Assembly: GCA_020634235.1 (NCBI GenBank)
Contig: JACKCB010000001.1
Coordinates: 1,302,001-1,366,000 of the forward strand
Direction of reading: 5' to 3'
DNA length: 64,000 nucleotides
Origin: Ardenticatenaceae bacterium
GTDB taxonomy: Bacteria; Chloroflexota; Anaerolineae; Promineifilales; Promineifilaceae
Positions 7,341 through 15,363 of the stretch are shown here, piece after piece (position 1 is the stretch's first letter; every line of letters starts with the position of its first letter). The position numbers were made by a program, and so were the translations under genes. The notes beneath the pieces are model-generated. The model was given only the letters and a program-made list of their open reading frames with translations, did not search any database and had not been told where the DNA came from.

Positions 7341-9317
7341 CTACGCCATACCTGTCAGCGCCTCGGCAATGGATGGGAACCGACTAAGGTCAGTATGCGG
7401 CAGGAAAAGGGCCGAGGTAAACGCCTCATAAAAACTATTGTCGGCCGAGAGTTCGATGTAGGTCATGCGGTCGGCGATGTCATGAATTCGCTGCTGGGCC
7501 ACCTGGCTCAGCAGGGCGTGGTAGGCCCCTAGCACCGCAGTGTTGCCCAAGAACTTGAAGTTGTCCCAGGGCTTATCGGGCAGCAGGCCAATCTGCACGC
7601 CCTTCTCAACGTTAATATACTTGCCAAACGCGCCGCCAATGAGCACCTGTTCCACGCTCTCCAACGGCACACCAACGCTGTCGGCCAGGATGGAGATACC
7701 GGCGTAGATGGCCGCTTTGGCCCGGATCAGGTTGTCCATATCGACATGCGTGATGGCGATATCCCGGCCGTGCCAGGTTTCATCAGCCCAGGCAACCACA
7801 TACTCCGGGCCGCTTTCACCTATGCGAATGCGCCTGGTGGGCAGATGCTGGTTCAAATGGCCGCCCTTGTCTATCACTCCGGTCAGGAACATTTCGGCCA
7901 GCAGGGAGATGAGGCCACTACCACACAAGCCGCGCGGCTTGCTATCGCCAATAACGCGCAGGGTTGGTTCGTAGGTGTGGCCGTCAATCCAGACCTCTTC
8001 GATGGCCCCGCGCGTGGCGCGCATACCATCGCGCATGCCGGCCCCTTCAAAAGCCGGCCCAGCCGAGCAGGCACAAGTCACCAGCCAGTCGCGGCAGCCC
8101 AACACAAGCTCGCCGTTGGTGCCTATGTCCATGAAAAGCGTCACCTGCGCCATGTCATCCAGGCCAGAGGAGAGTACCCCGGCCGTGATGTCGGCTCCCA
8201 CGTAGCTGGCCACGCCCGGCAGGCAAATGACCTCCGCTTCCGGATGGATATCCAGGCCAATCTCGGCCCCGCTAAAGGGAGGCAGGTGGTTGACGGCGGT
8301 CACAAAGGGGCTGAGGCGGATGCTGTCGGCCGGAATACCCAGCAGCAGGTGCATCATGATGCTGTTGCCCACAACCGTGGCTTTGACGATAGACGAGGAT
8401 TCCAGCGCCGGGCGCGTCGCTTGGCCATTACCGGCGGCCAGGTGCGGGTCTCCGGCCGCTTTGTGCAGTACCCGCTCGATCAGGATGTTGATGCTCTGCA
8501 GCACCAGATCGCGCAGCTCGGCCTGGCCGTTGTTCTTGCTGGCGTACATCACCCGGGAGATAACGTCCTCGCCGAAACGAATCTGGCGGTTATATTCGGC
8601 CGCCTGGGCCAACACACGCCCGCTGGTCAGGTCCACCAACCAGACGGAAACGGTGGTGGTACCAATGTCGATGGCTACCCCTAGCAGGGGGATATCGGCC
8701 GGCGCATGGCCGGGGAAAACCTGGATGACGCGTGCCGATCGCGATTGGCGCGCGGCGAGAAGAGCTGTCACCTGCCAGTTGCTGGCCCGCAGCAGTGGCC
8801 CAAGCTGGCGCAGCAGCGGCAAGGAGATGCTCAGGTTGTCCAGGCCGCCTTGCTGGCAGTCGGTGGCTTGTTGGCGGATCGCGGTGAGCAGGCGGCTGCG
8901 GTCGTCGCGCTGGTCATCCATGGTGGGCGGGGGCAGGGTCAGGCAGAAGCGGCGGATGGATTGATCGCACTCGAAGGTGTACCCGGCCGGGACGGCAACG
9001 TCAGTAACAACGCGATCCGTGGTCAGGCGGCGCTCCAGCATCTCCTGCCGGGGCACACTAACCCAGGCATCCGCCTCGACCACGCTCTGGCAGGCCAGGG
9101 CGTAGCCGGCGGCCACATCTTCCGGCGACAGGCGCAGCGTACTGCGCCGCCGGACGCGGCCCTCCTTCACCTGCACCGCACAGCGGCCACAACGCCCCTG
9201 CCCGCCGCATGGTTGGGCAATGAAGATACCCGCTTTGGTAGCTGCTTCAGTCAGCAGCGCCCCGGCCGGGACAGCAACCACCGTGTCTTCGTTAAAGGAA
9301 ACCTTGTGCTCAACCAT
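7341..9317 (-). CDS. acsV: Corrinoid reductive activator (RACE/AcsV-type, 2Fe-2S plus ASKHA ATPase)
   Basis: An N-terminal plant-type [2Fe-2S] ferredoxin domain (about residues 1-90; PCGGQGRCGRCAVQV with a fourth Cys in ALACQS) is followed by a linker domain and a large DUF4445/ASKHA ATPase domain. ATP-site motifs include GVAIDIGTTTVSVWLVDL (about 205-222), FMDIGTNGELVLG and VLIGGAFGKYINVEKG. This is the architecture of the reductive activators that return inactive Co(II) corrinoid to Co(I) at the expense of ATP. I chose the ATG at 9317 over an upstream TTG two codons earlier. It directly follows the CoA-binding gene, which ends at 9325. About 658 residues is normal for the family. The target is presumably the corrinoid protein of this cluster. 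Confidence 0.92.
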   Translation of the reverse strand: MVEHKVSFNEDTVVAVPAGALLTEAATKAGIFIAQPCGGQGRCGRCAVQVKEGRVRRRSTLRLSPEDVAAGYALACQSVVEADAWVSVPRQEMLERRLTTDRVVTDVAVPAGYTFECDQSIRRFCLTLPPPTMDDQRDDRSRLLTAIRQQATDCQQGGLDNLSISLPLLRQLGPLLRASNWQVTALLAARQSRSARVIQVFPGHAPADIPLLGVAIDIGTTTVSVWLVDLTSGRVLAQAAEYNRQIRFGEDVISRVMYASKNNGQAELRDLVLQSINILIERVLHKAAGDPHLAAGNGQATRPALESSSIVKATVVGNSIMMHLLLGIPADSIRLSPFVTAVNHLPPFSGAEIGLDIHPEAEVICLPGVASYVGADITAGVLSSGLDDMAQVTLFMDIGTNGELVLGCRDWLVTCACSAGPAFEGAGMRDGMRATRGAIEEVWIDGHTYEPTLRVIGDSKPRGLCGSGLISLLAEMFLTGVIDKGGHLNQHLPTRRIRIGESGPEYVVAWADETWHGRDIAITHVDMDNLIRAKAAIYAGISILADSVGVPLESVEQVLIGGAFGKYINVEKGVQIGLLPDKPWDNFKFLGNTAVLGAYHALLSQVAQQRIHDIADRMTYIELSADNSFYEAFTSALFLPHTDLSRFPSIAEALTGMA

Positions 9318-9324
9318 GCACAAC

Positions 9325-9789
9325 TCAACCCTGCGGCAACCGGCCGGTCACACCCAGTACCCACTTCATACATTTGTGAAACGGGTCAAAAAACATCATC
9401 GGGCAGCCACCGGCAATCACCCTGATATCATTCTCACGGCACAGCCGCGTCGCCTCATCAGAAACACTGGAAGGCATAAACGTGTTGTTATGCATCCACA
9501 CCCGGGGCACGCCCGCAGCCACACAATCCTGCACAACCTGCCGCGTCACCTCCGGGCTGGTGACAATAACCACCCCATCCACGCCACCAGGGATGGCCTG
9601 CATGTTGGGGTAGCAAGGATCCCCTTCCACCATATCCGCATGGGGATTCACCGCAAAGACAGTGTAGCCTTTATCACGCAGCGTGCGATAGATACCGTTG
9701 GCCGTTTCCCCCTCCTTGCGCGAGACCCCGGCCACGGCGATCCGTTTCTGGGCCAGAAACTCACTGGCCAGTTCATTGAAATCGCTCAT
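9325..9789 (-). CDS. CoA-binding domain protein (YccU-like)
   Basis: The 154-residue protein has a single Rossmann-type CoA-binding domain of the YccU/SucD-N superfamily: VAGVSRKEGETANGIYRTLRDKGY at residues 19-42, AVNPHAD, and VVIVTSPEVTRQVVQDCVAAGVPRVWMH. Small stand-alone CoA-binding proteins of this type recur next to carbon-monoxide and one-carbon genes, but their function is not established; binding or delivering CoA for acetyl-CoA synthesis is an attractive inference. It begins 2 bp after acsC ends and ends 7 bp before the activator gene starts, so it is embedded in the operon. A Cys/Met-rich C-terminal end (GGCPMMFFDPFHKCMKWV) may bind metal, which is speculative. Confidence 0.85.
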   Translation of the reverse strand: MSDFNELASEFLAQKRIAVAGVSRKEGETANGIYRTLRDKGYTVFAVNPHADMVEGDPCYPNMQAIPGGVDGVVIVTSPEVTRQVVQDCVAAGVPRVWMHNNTFMPSSVSDEATRLCRENDIRVIAGGCPMMFFDPFHKCMKWVLGVTGRLPQG

Positions 9790-9790
9790 C

Positions 9791-11119
9791 TTACAGCGCC
9801 TGCTTCAGGAAACTGGGCACATCCACCGCTTCACGCGGGCCAACACGCACTTCCCAACCGGGCAGTTCCTCTTCCACCTCGCCAGAAAGCACCGCCGTAT
9901 GGCCCGGCAAAACCAGCCGCTTGCGGTTCAGTTTTTGGCCCACATTAAAGCGCTTCACATCCTTAGCAATGCGCTCGGCATCGAACTTGCCCGCGGCCCA
10001 GGCCGTCAGCACGCTCATCCCTTCCGCCTCAGTCACCAACAGCCAGGCCGGCAGGCCAGAGCTTTCCACCTCGTTGGCCACGCTGAAGTAGGTAATCGAG
10101 AAGTTGGTCGTTACCAAGACCGGATCCTCGGGACCAGGGTTATTGATCTCGTACAGTCCGGGCTGCACCTGGATAGGCTTTTGCGGGTCGGTATAGATAT
10201 TTTGCCGCAGCACCAGCAGCGGATAGGCCGTCTCCGGCGTGAAGTGGTCCATAAGGAGAAAGCCGCCATATTTGCCAATGGCCTGCGCCGCCAGGATGGT
10301 CTCCATCTCTGGCGTGGGCGCGTCACCGGGCAGGTTGAGCAGGGGGTAGCCCAGGGCGCGGAAGGTCTGCTTGAGGGCCATGCGGCGCACGGTGGTGTTG
10401 GCCATGAGCGTGCCATGCAGCCCGCGCTGGGCAGGAGCAATCACAATGTCATCGACGCCGGCCGCCTTGATCTTCTCGGTCAGGCTGACCATTTCATCGA
10501 GGGAGCTGGCCTGGGCGGCCAGGGCGGCGTGATGCGCTTTGGCCAGTTCAGCCATGGCCGGCCAGGTGTCGGCGGTGGCAAAGGCCAGCAGCAGTTTGCC
10601 TTCGTTTAGCTGCGGCAGCAGCGGCTTGAGGGTGTCTGGGGGGGCGATGAGGACGAGGGGTAAGTGGGTTACGCTGCGCACGGCGCCGACGGCCGCGGCA
10701 AAATCGCCGCCGTCGGCCTGCACGGCGATGCCGTCCCACTTGAGTTCAATGCCCACGTAGTCGACGGCGTAGTCGGCCACAGCCTGGACTTTGTGCCGGA
10801 TGCTGTCTTCGGGTTCGCTGTCATAGACCCGTAAGAACAACCCGGCCGGGCTGAAAAAGCGCTTCTCGTGCCGGAACAACACCACTTCATTGCCCGATAG
10901 CACCTCATAGCCGTTCGACTTCAGGGCAATCGGCCGTACCGGTGGGGCGGCCGCTTCCGACAGCAGCGCCTTCGAATCTTCACTAACATAAGGACAGAGC
11001 GCCAACTCGACCTGCTTGGCCGCCAGCTTCATGGCAAACGCCAGGCAGGTGGGAAAGCCACACTCTTTGCAGTTTGTCTGCGGCAGCATTTTGTAAATTT
11101 GAATGCCTGAGAGAGCCAT
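9791..11119 (-). CDS. acsC: Corrinoid/iron-sulfur protein large subunit (acetyl-CoA decarbonylase/synthase gamma)
   Basis: The 442-residue protein begins with the AcsC/CdhE [4Fe-4S] domain: C-K-E-C-G-F-P-T-C at residues 17-25 and a fourth Cys in ALCPYV (about residue 42). This cluster reduces the corrinoid during reductive reactivation. A TIM-barrel domain follows (YAVDYVGIELKWDGIAVQ, PLVLIAPP, DDIVIAPAQRGLHGTLMANTTVRRMALKQTFRALGYPLLNLPGD) and then the C-terminal corrinoid-binding domain (TNFSITYFSVANEVESSGLPAWLLVTEAEGMSVLTAWAAGKF, about 330-380). It pairs with the AcsD-like domain fused to AcsB in the preceding gene. It starts 110 bp after that gene with a GGAG ribosome-binding site. Confidence 0.95.
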   Translation of the reverse strand: MALSGIQIYKMLPQTNCKECGFPTCLAFAMKLAAKQVELALCPYVSEDSKALLSEAAAPPVRPIALKSNGYEVLSGNEVVLFRHEKRFFSPAGLFLRVYDSEPEDSIRHKVQAVADYAVDYVGIELKWDGIAVQADGGDFAAAVGAVRSVTHLPLVLIAPPDTLKPLLPQLNEGKLLLAFATADTWPAMAELAKAHHAALAAQASSLDEMVSLTEKIKAAGVDDIVIAPAQRGLHGTLMANTTVRRMALKQTFRALGYPLLNLPGDAPTPEMETILAAQAIGKYGGFLLMDHFTPETAYPLLVLRQNIYTDPQKPIQVQPGLYEINNPGPEDPVLVTTNFSITYFSVANEVESSGLPAWLLVTEAEGMSVLTAWAAGKFDAERIAKDVKRFNVGQKLNRKRLVLPGHTAVLSGEVEEELPGWEVRVGPREAVDVPSFLKQAL

Positions 11120-11228
11120 TGTTTACTCCATTGTTTGTGGGGGCGGTGGACGATAACAACGTCATGCGCCAATCGCCGGGCGCGTGGCAGCGCACTGCGT
11201 TTGACGCATGACGCGATATCCCAACAGG

Positions 11229-14200
11229 CTACGATGCCCCTTCGGACGATGCCATCAAGCCGTTAATGGCCTCGCGCACCCGCCGAATGCTTTGCGGGTG
11301 GCGCAAGGTAACAATATTGGCACCAGATTCAATAAGCATGACCGCGGTGAGCGTTTCCCAGGTGATGGCTCGTTCGCGCCACTCACCCCACTCGGCCGGG
11401 ACGCCGCTGCCCACCTTGGCCTCTTTGGTCTTCCAGGCCTCTTCGCCCGGCGTCACCATCATCGGCAGTTGGGTCATGCTGTCACCCTGCAGGGCGGCCA
11501 GCCGCAGCCGTTCCATCACCGAATAGCCATACTCAAAGCCATAGCCCAGCGCGCCGGTTGTCGGGTCCATAATGATGCGTTCCAGCGGCAGCCCCATGTC
11601 AGTGATGAGAATATTGAGCTGCTTGGCCAGGTTCACATCCATGGCCGTGCGGGCAATGACCAGATGGTCGTTAGCCATCGCCCCGGCAACGATGGTACGG
11701 TAGTTCTTGTCTTCACAAATACCCAGGGCCAGCCGCTCCCCCTTGAACGCCTCGGCGACAGGGACAAGCAGTTCGTTATCCTTCTCCGCCTGACCCGGAC
11801 CGGTTACCACCAGCGGTAGACCCGTGGCTTGCAGCACGGCTCGGACCGTCGCCACAGCCTGGGCTGGGCTGTTGTCCAGCCCCAGGTTCAGTTGGATCAG
11901 GTCTGCGCCGGCCTGGGTGGCCATCTGTGCCCAGCGGGCCGGGTCGGTCACCGCCTCGCCCCACGCTTCCAGCAGCAGTGGCGACCAGTCGGCCGGCTTG
12001 CTGTCACGTATCTCGACCGCGATGACCGGCGGGTGGGGGCTTTGGCCTTCAAACTGCATGAAGGGCATCGCTGTTTCGCCACCGACGGTCAGGGCTTTGG
12101 CCCGCGTGCCGCCGGCCTCAGGCGTGGCTCCCAGGGTGATTTCGCGCACCCGGCCGGGCCACTTTTCTTTGGCCAGGGGGGTCTTGGTAGTGGGTGTGAG
12201 CCAGGGTTTGTCCCCCGGCCGGGCGCGGCGCGCCACAACCGGGGCGGGGGCCGGCGCCGGGGCCGGCGCGGGGGCCTTGGCCACCACCGGTGCGCCATCA
12301 ACCGCTTTGGGCACCCCGGCCGGGGCCGGGGCCACTGGAGCCACTGGGGTCACAGGGGCCACTGGCGGCGGAGCCGGAGCCTGAACAACGGGCACAACCG
12401 GAGCTGGGGCCGCGGCCGGGGCTGGGGCAGCCACAACCGCCCCGCCCAGAGCGCCCAACGCCGCCTGCAACGCCTGCCGCAGCGATTCAACCGCCTCGGC
12501 CGGGGTAGCCGGCGTGGCCGCCAATTCACGTGCCTTGCCCAGCAGCGCTGCCTGCTGCAGCGCCTCAGCGGCCGCCTGCTGCAGCGCCTGCGCCTGCCGC
12601 AGCGCCGCCTGTTGCGCTTGCTGCAGCAGCGCCTCTTGCGAGGCGGGCACCACCGGCAAGGTGGGCACAGCCACCACCGGCGGCGGCGGCTCGACCACCT
12701 CAGCCGCGGCCGGCACCACAACTTCCGGCGCATCCTTGGGCATTTCCCTGGGTGTCTCGGTGAATGTTACCTGCTGCGCCGCTTCGCTAACATGGGCCAC
12801 GATAGGCCCGGCCGGTTCAGGCACACTGTCGGGCACTGGTGGCACTACCTCTGCGGCCGCCCGGAAAGGTTCCTCAACCACCTTCGCCGGCGCTTCCGGC
12901 GCGCTGGTTGGCGCAGCTTCTTCGGCCAGCGGCCGGGCCATCGCCTCTTCCACCACCGCCGACGCCTGGGCCATGATCTCCGCATCCGCTTCGCGCTGCG
13001 CGCCCTGGCCGCCAATCATCGCCCCCATACCCAATACTGGATGGCGCACCTCGTCCACCCAATCTTGCAGTTGTTCCACGGTGGTGATCTTGTCGCCATC
13101 CGCAATGCGATCGATCAGGTCGGGGATACCTTCGCGCTCGGCCACATGCTGCAGCTCGTCGGCCATGGTCTCTTTGATGATCTTGCTCATCCACACCACG
13201 CGCTTGAAGCCGCCGTCAGCCGAGATGAACTTGGGGCTAACCAGGTAATACTTGCCCACGCCCATTACGCCGGGTGTCTGCACCCCACCACCGGCCATGC
13301 CGGCCAGGGTGCTAAACTTCATCCCGGCCGGGGTCTGCCCCGTATCCTCCCGGCTCACCACCATCACCCCCTCCACCTCAGGAATATACATCACAATACA
13401 CTCAAAACAGCCACAGGCCGTCATCGGGTTCTCCATGATCGAGTACATGGAAACCTCTTCCACCACCCCATGCGAGCCTTGCTTGGCATAATCAATCGTC
13501 CCCTGCCAGTACCCCATATCCCCATCCAACAGCTTACCCAGCTTGATCGGCTGGTTCGGGCCAGTTGGATTAATGCTAAAGCTCGCTTTGCAGTCCAGCC
13601 AGTTATACGCCCCACACAGGCCCAACCGTTCCGGGCTGACAATACAAACGTGATCCGGCGCAAAGCTCTGGCACAGCGTGCAAGAATAAAACTCATTCAC
13701 CGCCGTATCCGTTAGATTCGCCAGCCGTTGGTTGCGGAAGTTGTACGCCTCCCGCGCCTTCTCCAACCAACCCGCCAGCAGCGCCGGCTCCGTGTAAAGC
13801 GTCACCTGCACCTTGTCCACAATCGCGCCAAAATCCGCGTGGAAACGCGCATGCAGAATCTTGCCAAAATGCTCCAGCGTGAACCCCTTGTCCACCGCCG
13901 CCGAAGACAAGCGGATCCAGGCAATGTCACGCTGGCCAATGTGCTGCACACCAGAAGCCCCATTCACAAAGTAGTGAATCTGGCGCTCCAACACCGGCTC
14001 AAAGTCCTTCTGCATCTTCCGGCCGGCTACCTCAACCACAATGCCCAGGTCCATTGCCCCCTGGTTCGGCACGCCGCCAAAATCAGGCCCCACAATCTCG
14101 ATCTTGCCGTCCGTCACCGCGTCCATATCGGCCATCTGCAGATACTCAAAGCAGCGCGAATTCTTGCCGCCAAACTCCACCCGCATATCCACCTTGCGCA

Positions 14201-15284
14201 CCACTTCACCTTCAAAGGCGGAACCGTAGGGCACAGGCACGGGCACATCCTTCATCTTGATCTTAACGCCGCGGATTTCAATGCACTTCTGCACCAGCCT
14301 TTCCGCACGCTCCAAATCATCCGTGCCCTCAATCTCATTGAAGGGCATCGAGACAACATGCTCATACGTCGTCACGCCGGTGGGTAGAATCTCCGGAATA
14401 ACCGTATCGGCAATAACCGGGAAGCCAAAGTTAATGGCCCCGGCCGCGGCGGCATACTTTAGGTCATCCACCTCCCCCAGGGCCAGGACAAAGGCAAATA
14501 CCCGCTCCTTGTTATAAAGCAAGATATCGCGCGCCTGTCCGGGCTTGAGACCGCCAAAAGTCAGCGCAGAGCGCGTGGCAAAGCCCAGGGCATAAATGGC
14601 ACTCAACGTATCCGTGCCAAAGGGCACCGTATAGGTGTCATACCCCAATTCCACCCCCTCCTCATGCAGTTGGTGAATAATGGACCGGCCATTCACATTC
14701 CCCGACAAAAAAGTCAGGATATTGCGTCGCTGCAGCTCGCGCACCAACTTCACCGCCACATCGTTTGACTTGGCGCAGCCAACAATGGCCGCGAAACCGG
14801 GCATCCGGCCATCAACCAGGGCAATTCCCCACGAGCGCAACTGAATATCATCAATCGGCCCGTTTAGATGCCCCGCCAGCCGGTTACCGTTGCTGCCATA
14901 AGACGTCCCCCCGGCCAGCGCAAAGCCGGGCATCACCTCCGGCTGCGTGCCATACACAAAGCGAATTGCCTCAATTATCTCGGCCGCAATGAGCGTGGCC
15001 ATGCCACTGTCCAGCGTTTCGCCCAGATAAGGGGTCCAGTTCTTTTCCGAAGGCAGCGGGTGCAGCAGCGCCCGCGCATGGCTCAGGGCCGGCTGCAAGT
15101 CAGCCAGCGTCTCCACCTTTTCGCCGGTCATGCCATAGATGAGCGGCAGGTAATAAGCGGTATTCGGGAAAACAACAGGCGTCCGCGCCCCTTTCTCCCG
15201 TAATGCTCTTTGCAGCATCAACTCCGCTTCATGAACCAGGGCATTAGCGCCCCGAATAGCTCGTGTGGCTATGTAGCGTGACAT
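11229..15284 (-). CDS. acsB: Acetyl-CoA synthase (AcsB) fused through a Pro/Ala-rich linker to the corrinoid-protein small subunit (AcsD/CdhD)
   Basis: This 1351-residue chain combines two proteins that are usually separate. Residues 1 to about 750 are bacterial-type acetyl-CoA synthase, including the N-terminal CODH-contact domain and the A-cluster cysteines: C-x2-C-x8-C-x8-C beginning SCTLCQSF near 531, and the Cys-Gly-Cys nickel site in MTACGCFECI near 624. Residues about 765-1035 are low-complexity: Pro/Ala/Val stretches flank a Gln/Ala-rich probable coiled coil (QEALLQQAQQAALRQAQALQ). Residues about 1040-1351 are an AcsD/CdhD TIM barrel (GGETAMPFMQFEGQSPHPP, LIQLNLGLD, IIMDPTTGALGYGFEYGYS, ESGANIVTLRHPQ). 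The ATG at 15284 has a GGAGG site seven bases upstream and is preferred to the longer frame from 15302. Fusing methyl donor and acceptor in one chain is unusual; frame continuity is unambiguous in this assembly. Confidence 0.93.
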   Translation of the reverse strand: MSRYIATRAIRGANALVHEAELMLQRALREKGARTPVVFPNTAYYLPLIYGMTGEKVETLADLQPALSHARALLHPLPSEKNWTPYLGETLDSGMATLIAAEIIEAIRFVYGTQPEVMPGFALAGGTSYGSNGNRLAGHLNGPIDDIQLRSWGIALVDGRMPGFAAIVGCAKSNDVAVKLVRELQRRNILTFLSGNVNGRSIIHQLHEEGVELGYDTYTVPFGTDTLSAIYALGFATRSALTFGGLKPGQARDILLYNKERVFAFVLALGEVDDLKYAAAAGAINFGFPVIADTVIPEILPTGVTTYEHVVSMPFNEIEGTDDLERAERLVQKCIEIRGVKIKMKDVPVPVPYGSAFEGEVVRKVDMRVEFGGKNSRCFEYLQMADMDAVTDGKIEIVGPDFGGVPNQGAMDLGIVVEVAGRKMQKDFEPVLERQIHYFVNGASGVQHIGQRDIAWIRLSSAAVDKGFTLEHFGKILHARFHADFGAIVDKVQVTLYTEPALLAGWLEKAREAYNFRNQRLANLTDTAVNEFYSCTLCQSFAPDHVCIVSPERLGLCGAYNWLDCKASFSINPTGPNQPIKLGKLLDGDMGYWQGTIDYAKQGSHGVVEEVSMYSIMENPMTACGCFECIVMYIPEVEGVMVVSREDTGQTPAGMKFSTLAGMAGGGVQTPGVMGVGKYYLVSPKFISADGGFKRVVWMSKIIKETMADELQHVAEREGIPDLIDRIADGDKITTVEQLQDWVDEVRHPVLGMGAMIGGQGAQREADAEIMAQASAVVEEAMARPLAEEAAPTSAPEAPAKVVEEPFRAAAEVVPPVPDSVPEPAGPIVAHVSEAAQQVTFTETPREMPKDAPEVVVPAAAEVVEPPPPVVAVPTLPVVPASQEALLQQAQQAALRQAQALQQAAAEALQQAALLGKARELAATPATPAEAVESLRQALQAALGALGGAVVAAPAPAAAPAPVVPVVQAPAPPPVAPVTPVAPVAPAPAGVPKAVDGAPVVAKAPAPAPAPAPAPVVARRARPGDKPWLTPTTKTPLAKEKWPGRVREITLGATPEAGGTRAKALTVGGETAMPFMQFEGQSPHPPVIAVEIRDSKPADWSPLLLEAWGEAVTDPARWAQMATQAGADLIQLNLGLDNSPAQAVATVRAVLQATGLPLVVTGPGQAEKDNELLVPVAEAFKGERLALGICEDKNYRTIVAGAMANDHLVIARTAMDVNLAKQLNILITDMGLPLERIIMDPTTGALGYGFEYGYSVMERLRLAALQGDSMTQLPMMVTPGEEAWKTKEAKVGSGVPAEWGEWRERAITWETLTAVMLIESGANIVTLRHPQSIRRVREAINGLMASSEGAS

Positions 15285-15363
15285 GGATTCCTCCGTTCCC
15301 AAAAACGGGCATCAGCATTCAGGCATGCGTCCTTGTTCTCAATAATCACCAGACATGGTGGTT

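Noticed and set aside
11829..13715. 628-codon plus-strand frame antisense to the acsB fusion
   Set aside because: His/Arg-rich low-complexity translation antisense to a well-supported gene; an artefact of the Ala/Pro linker codons.
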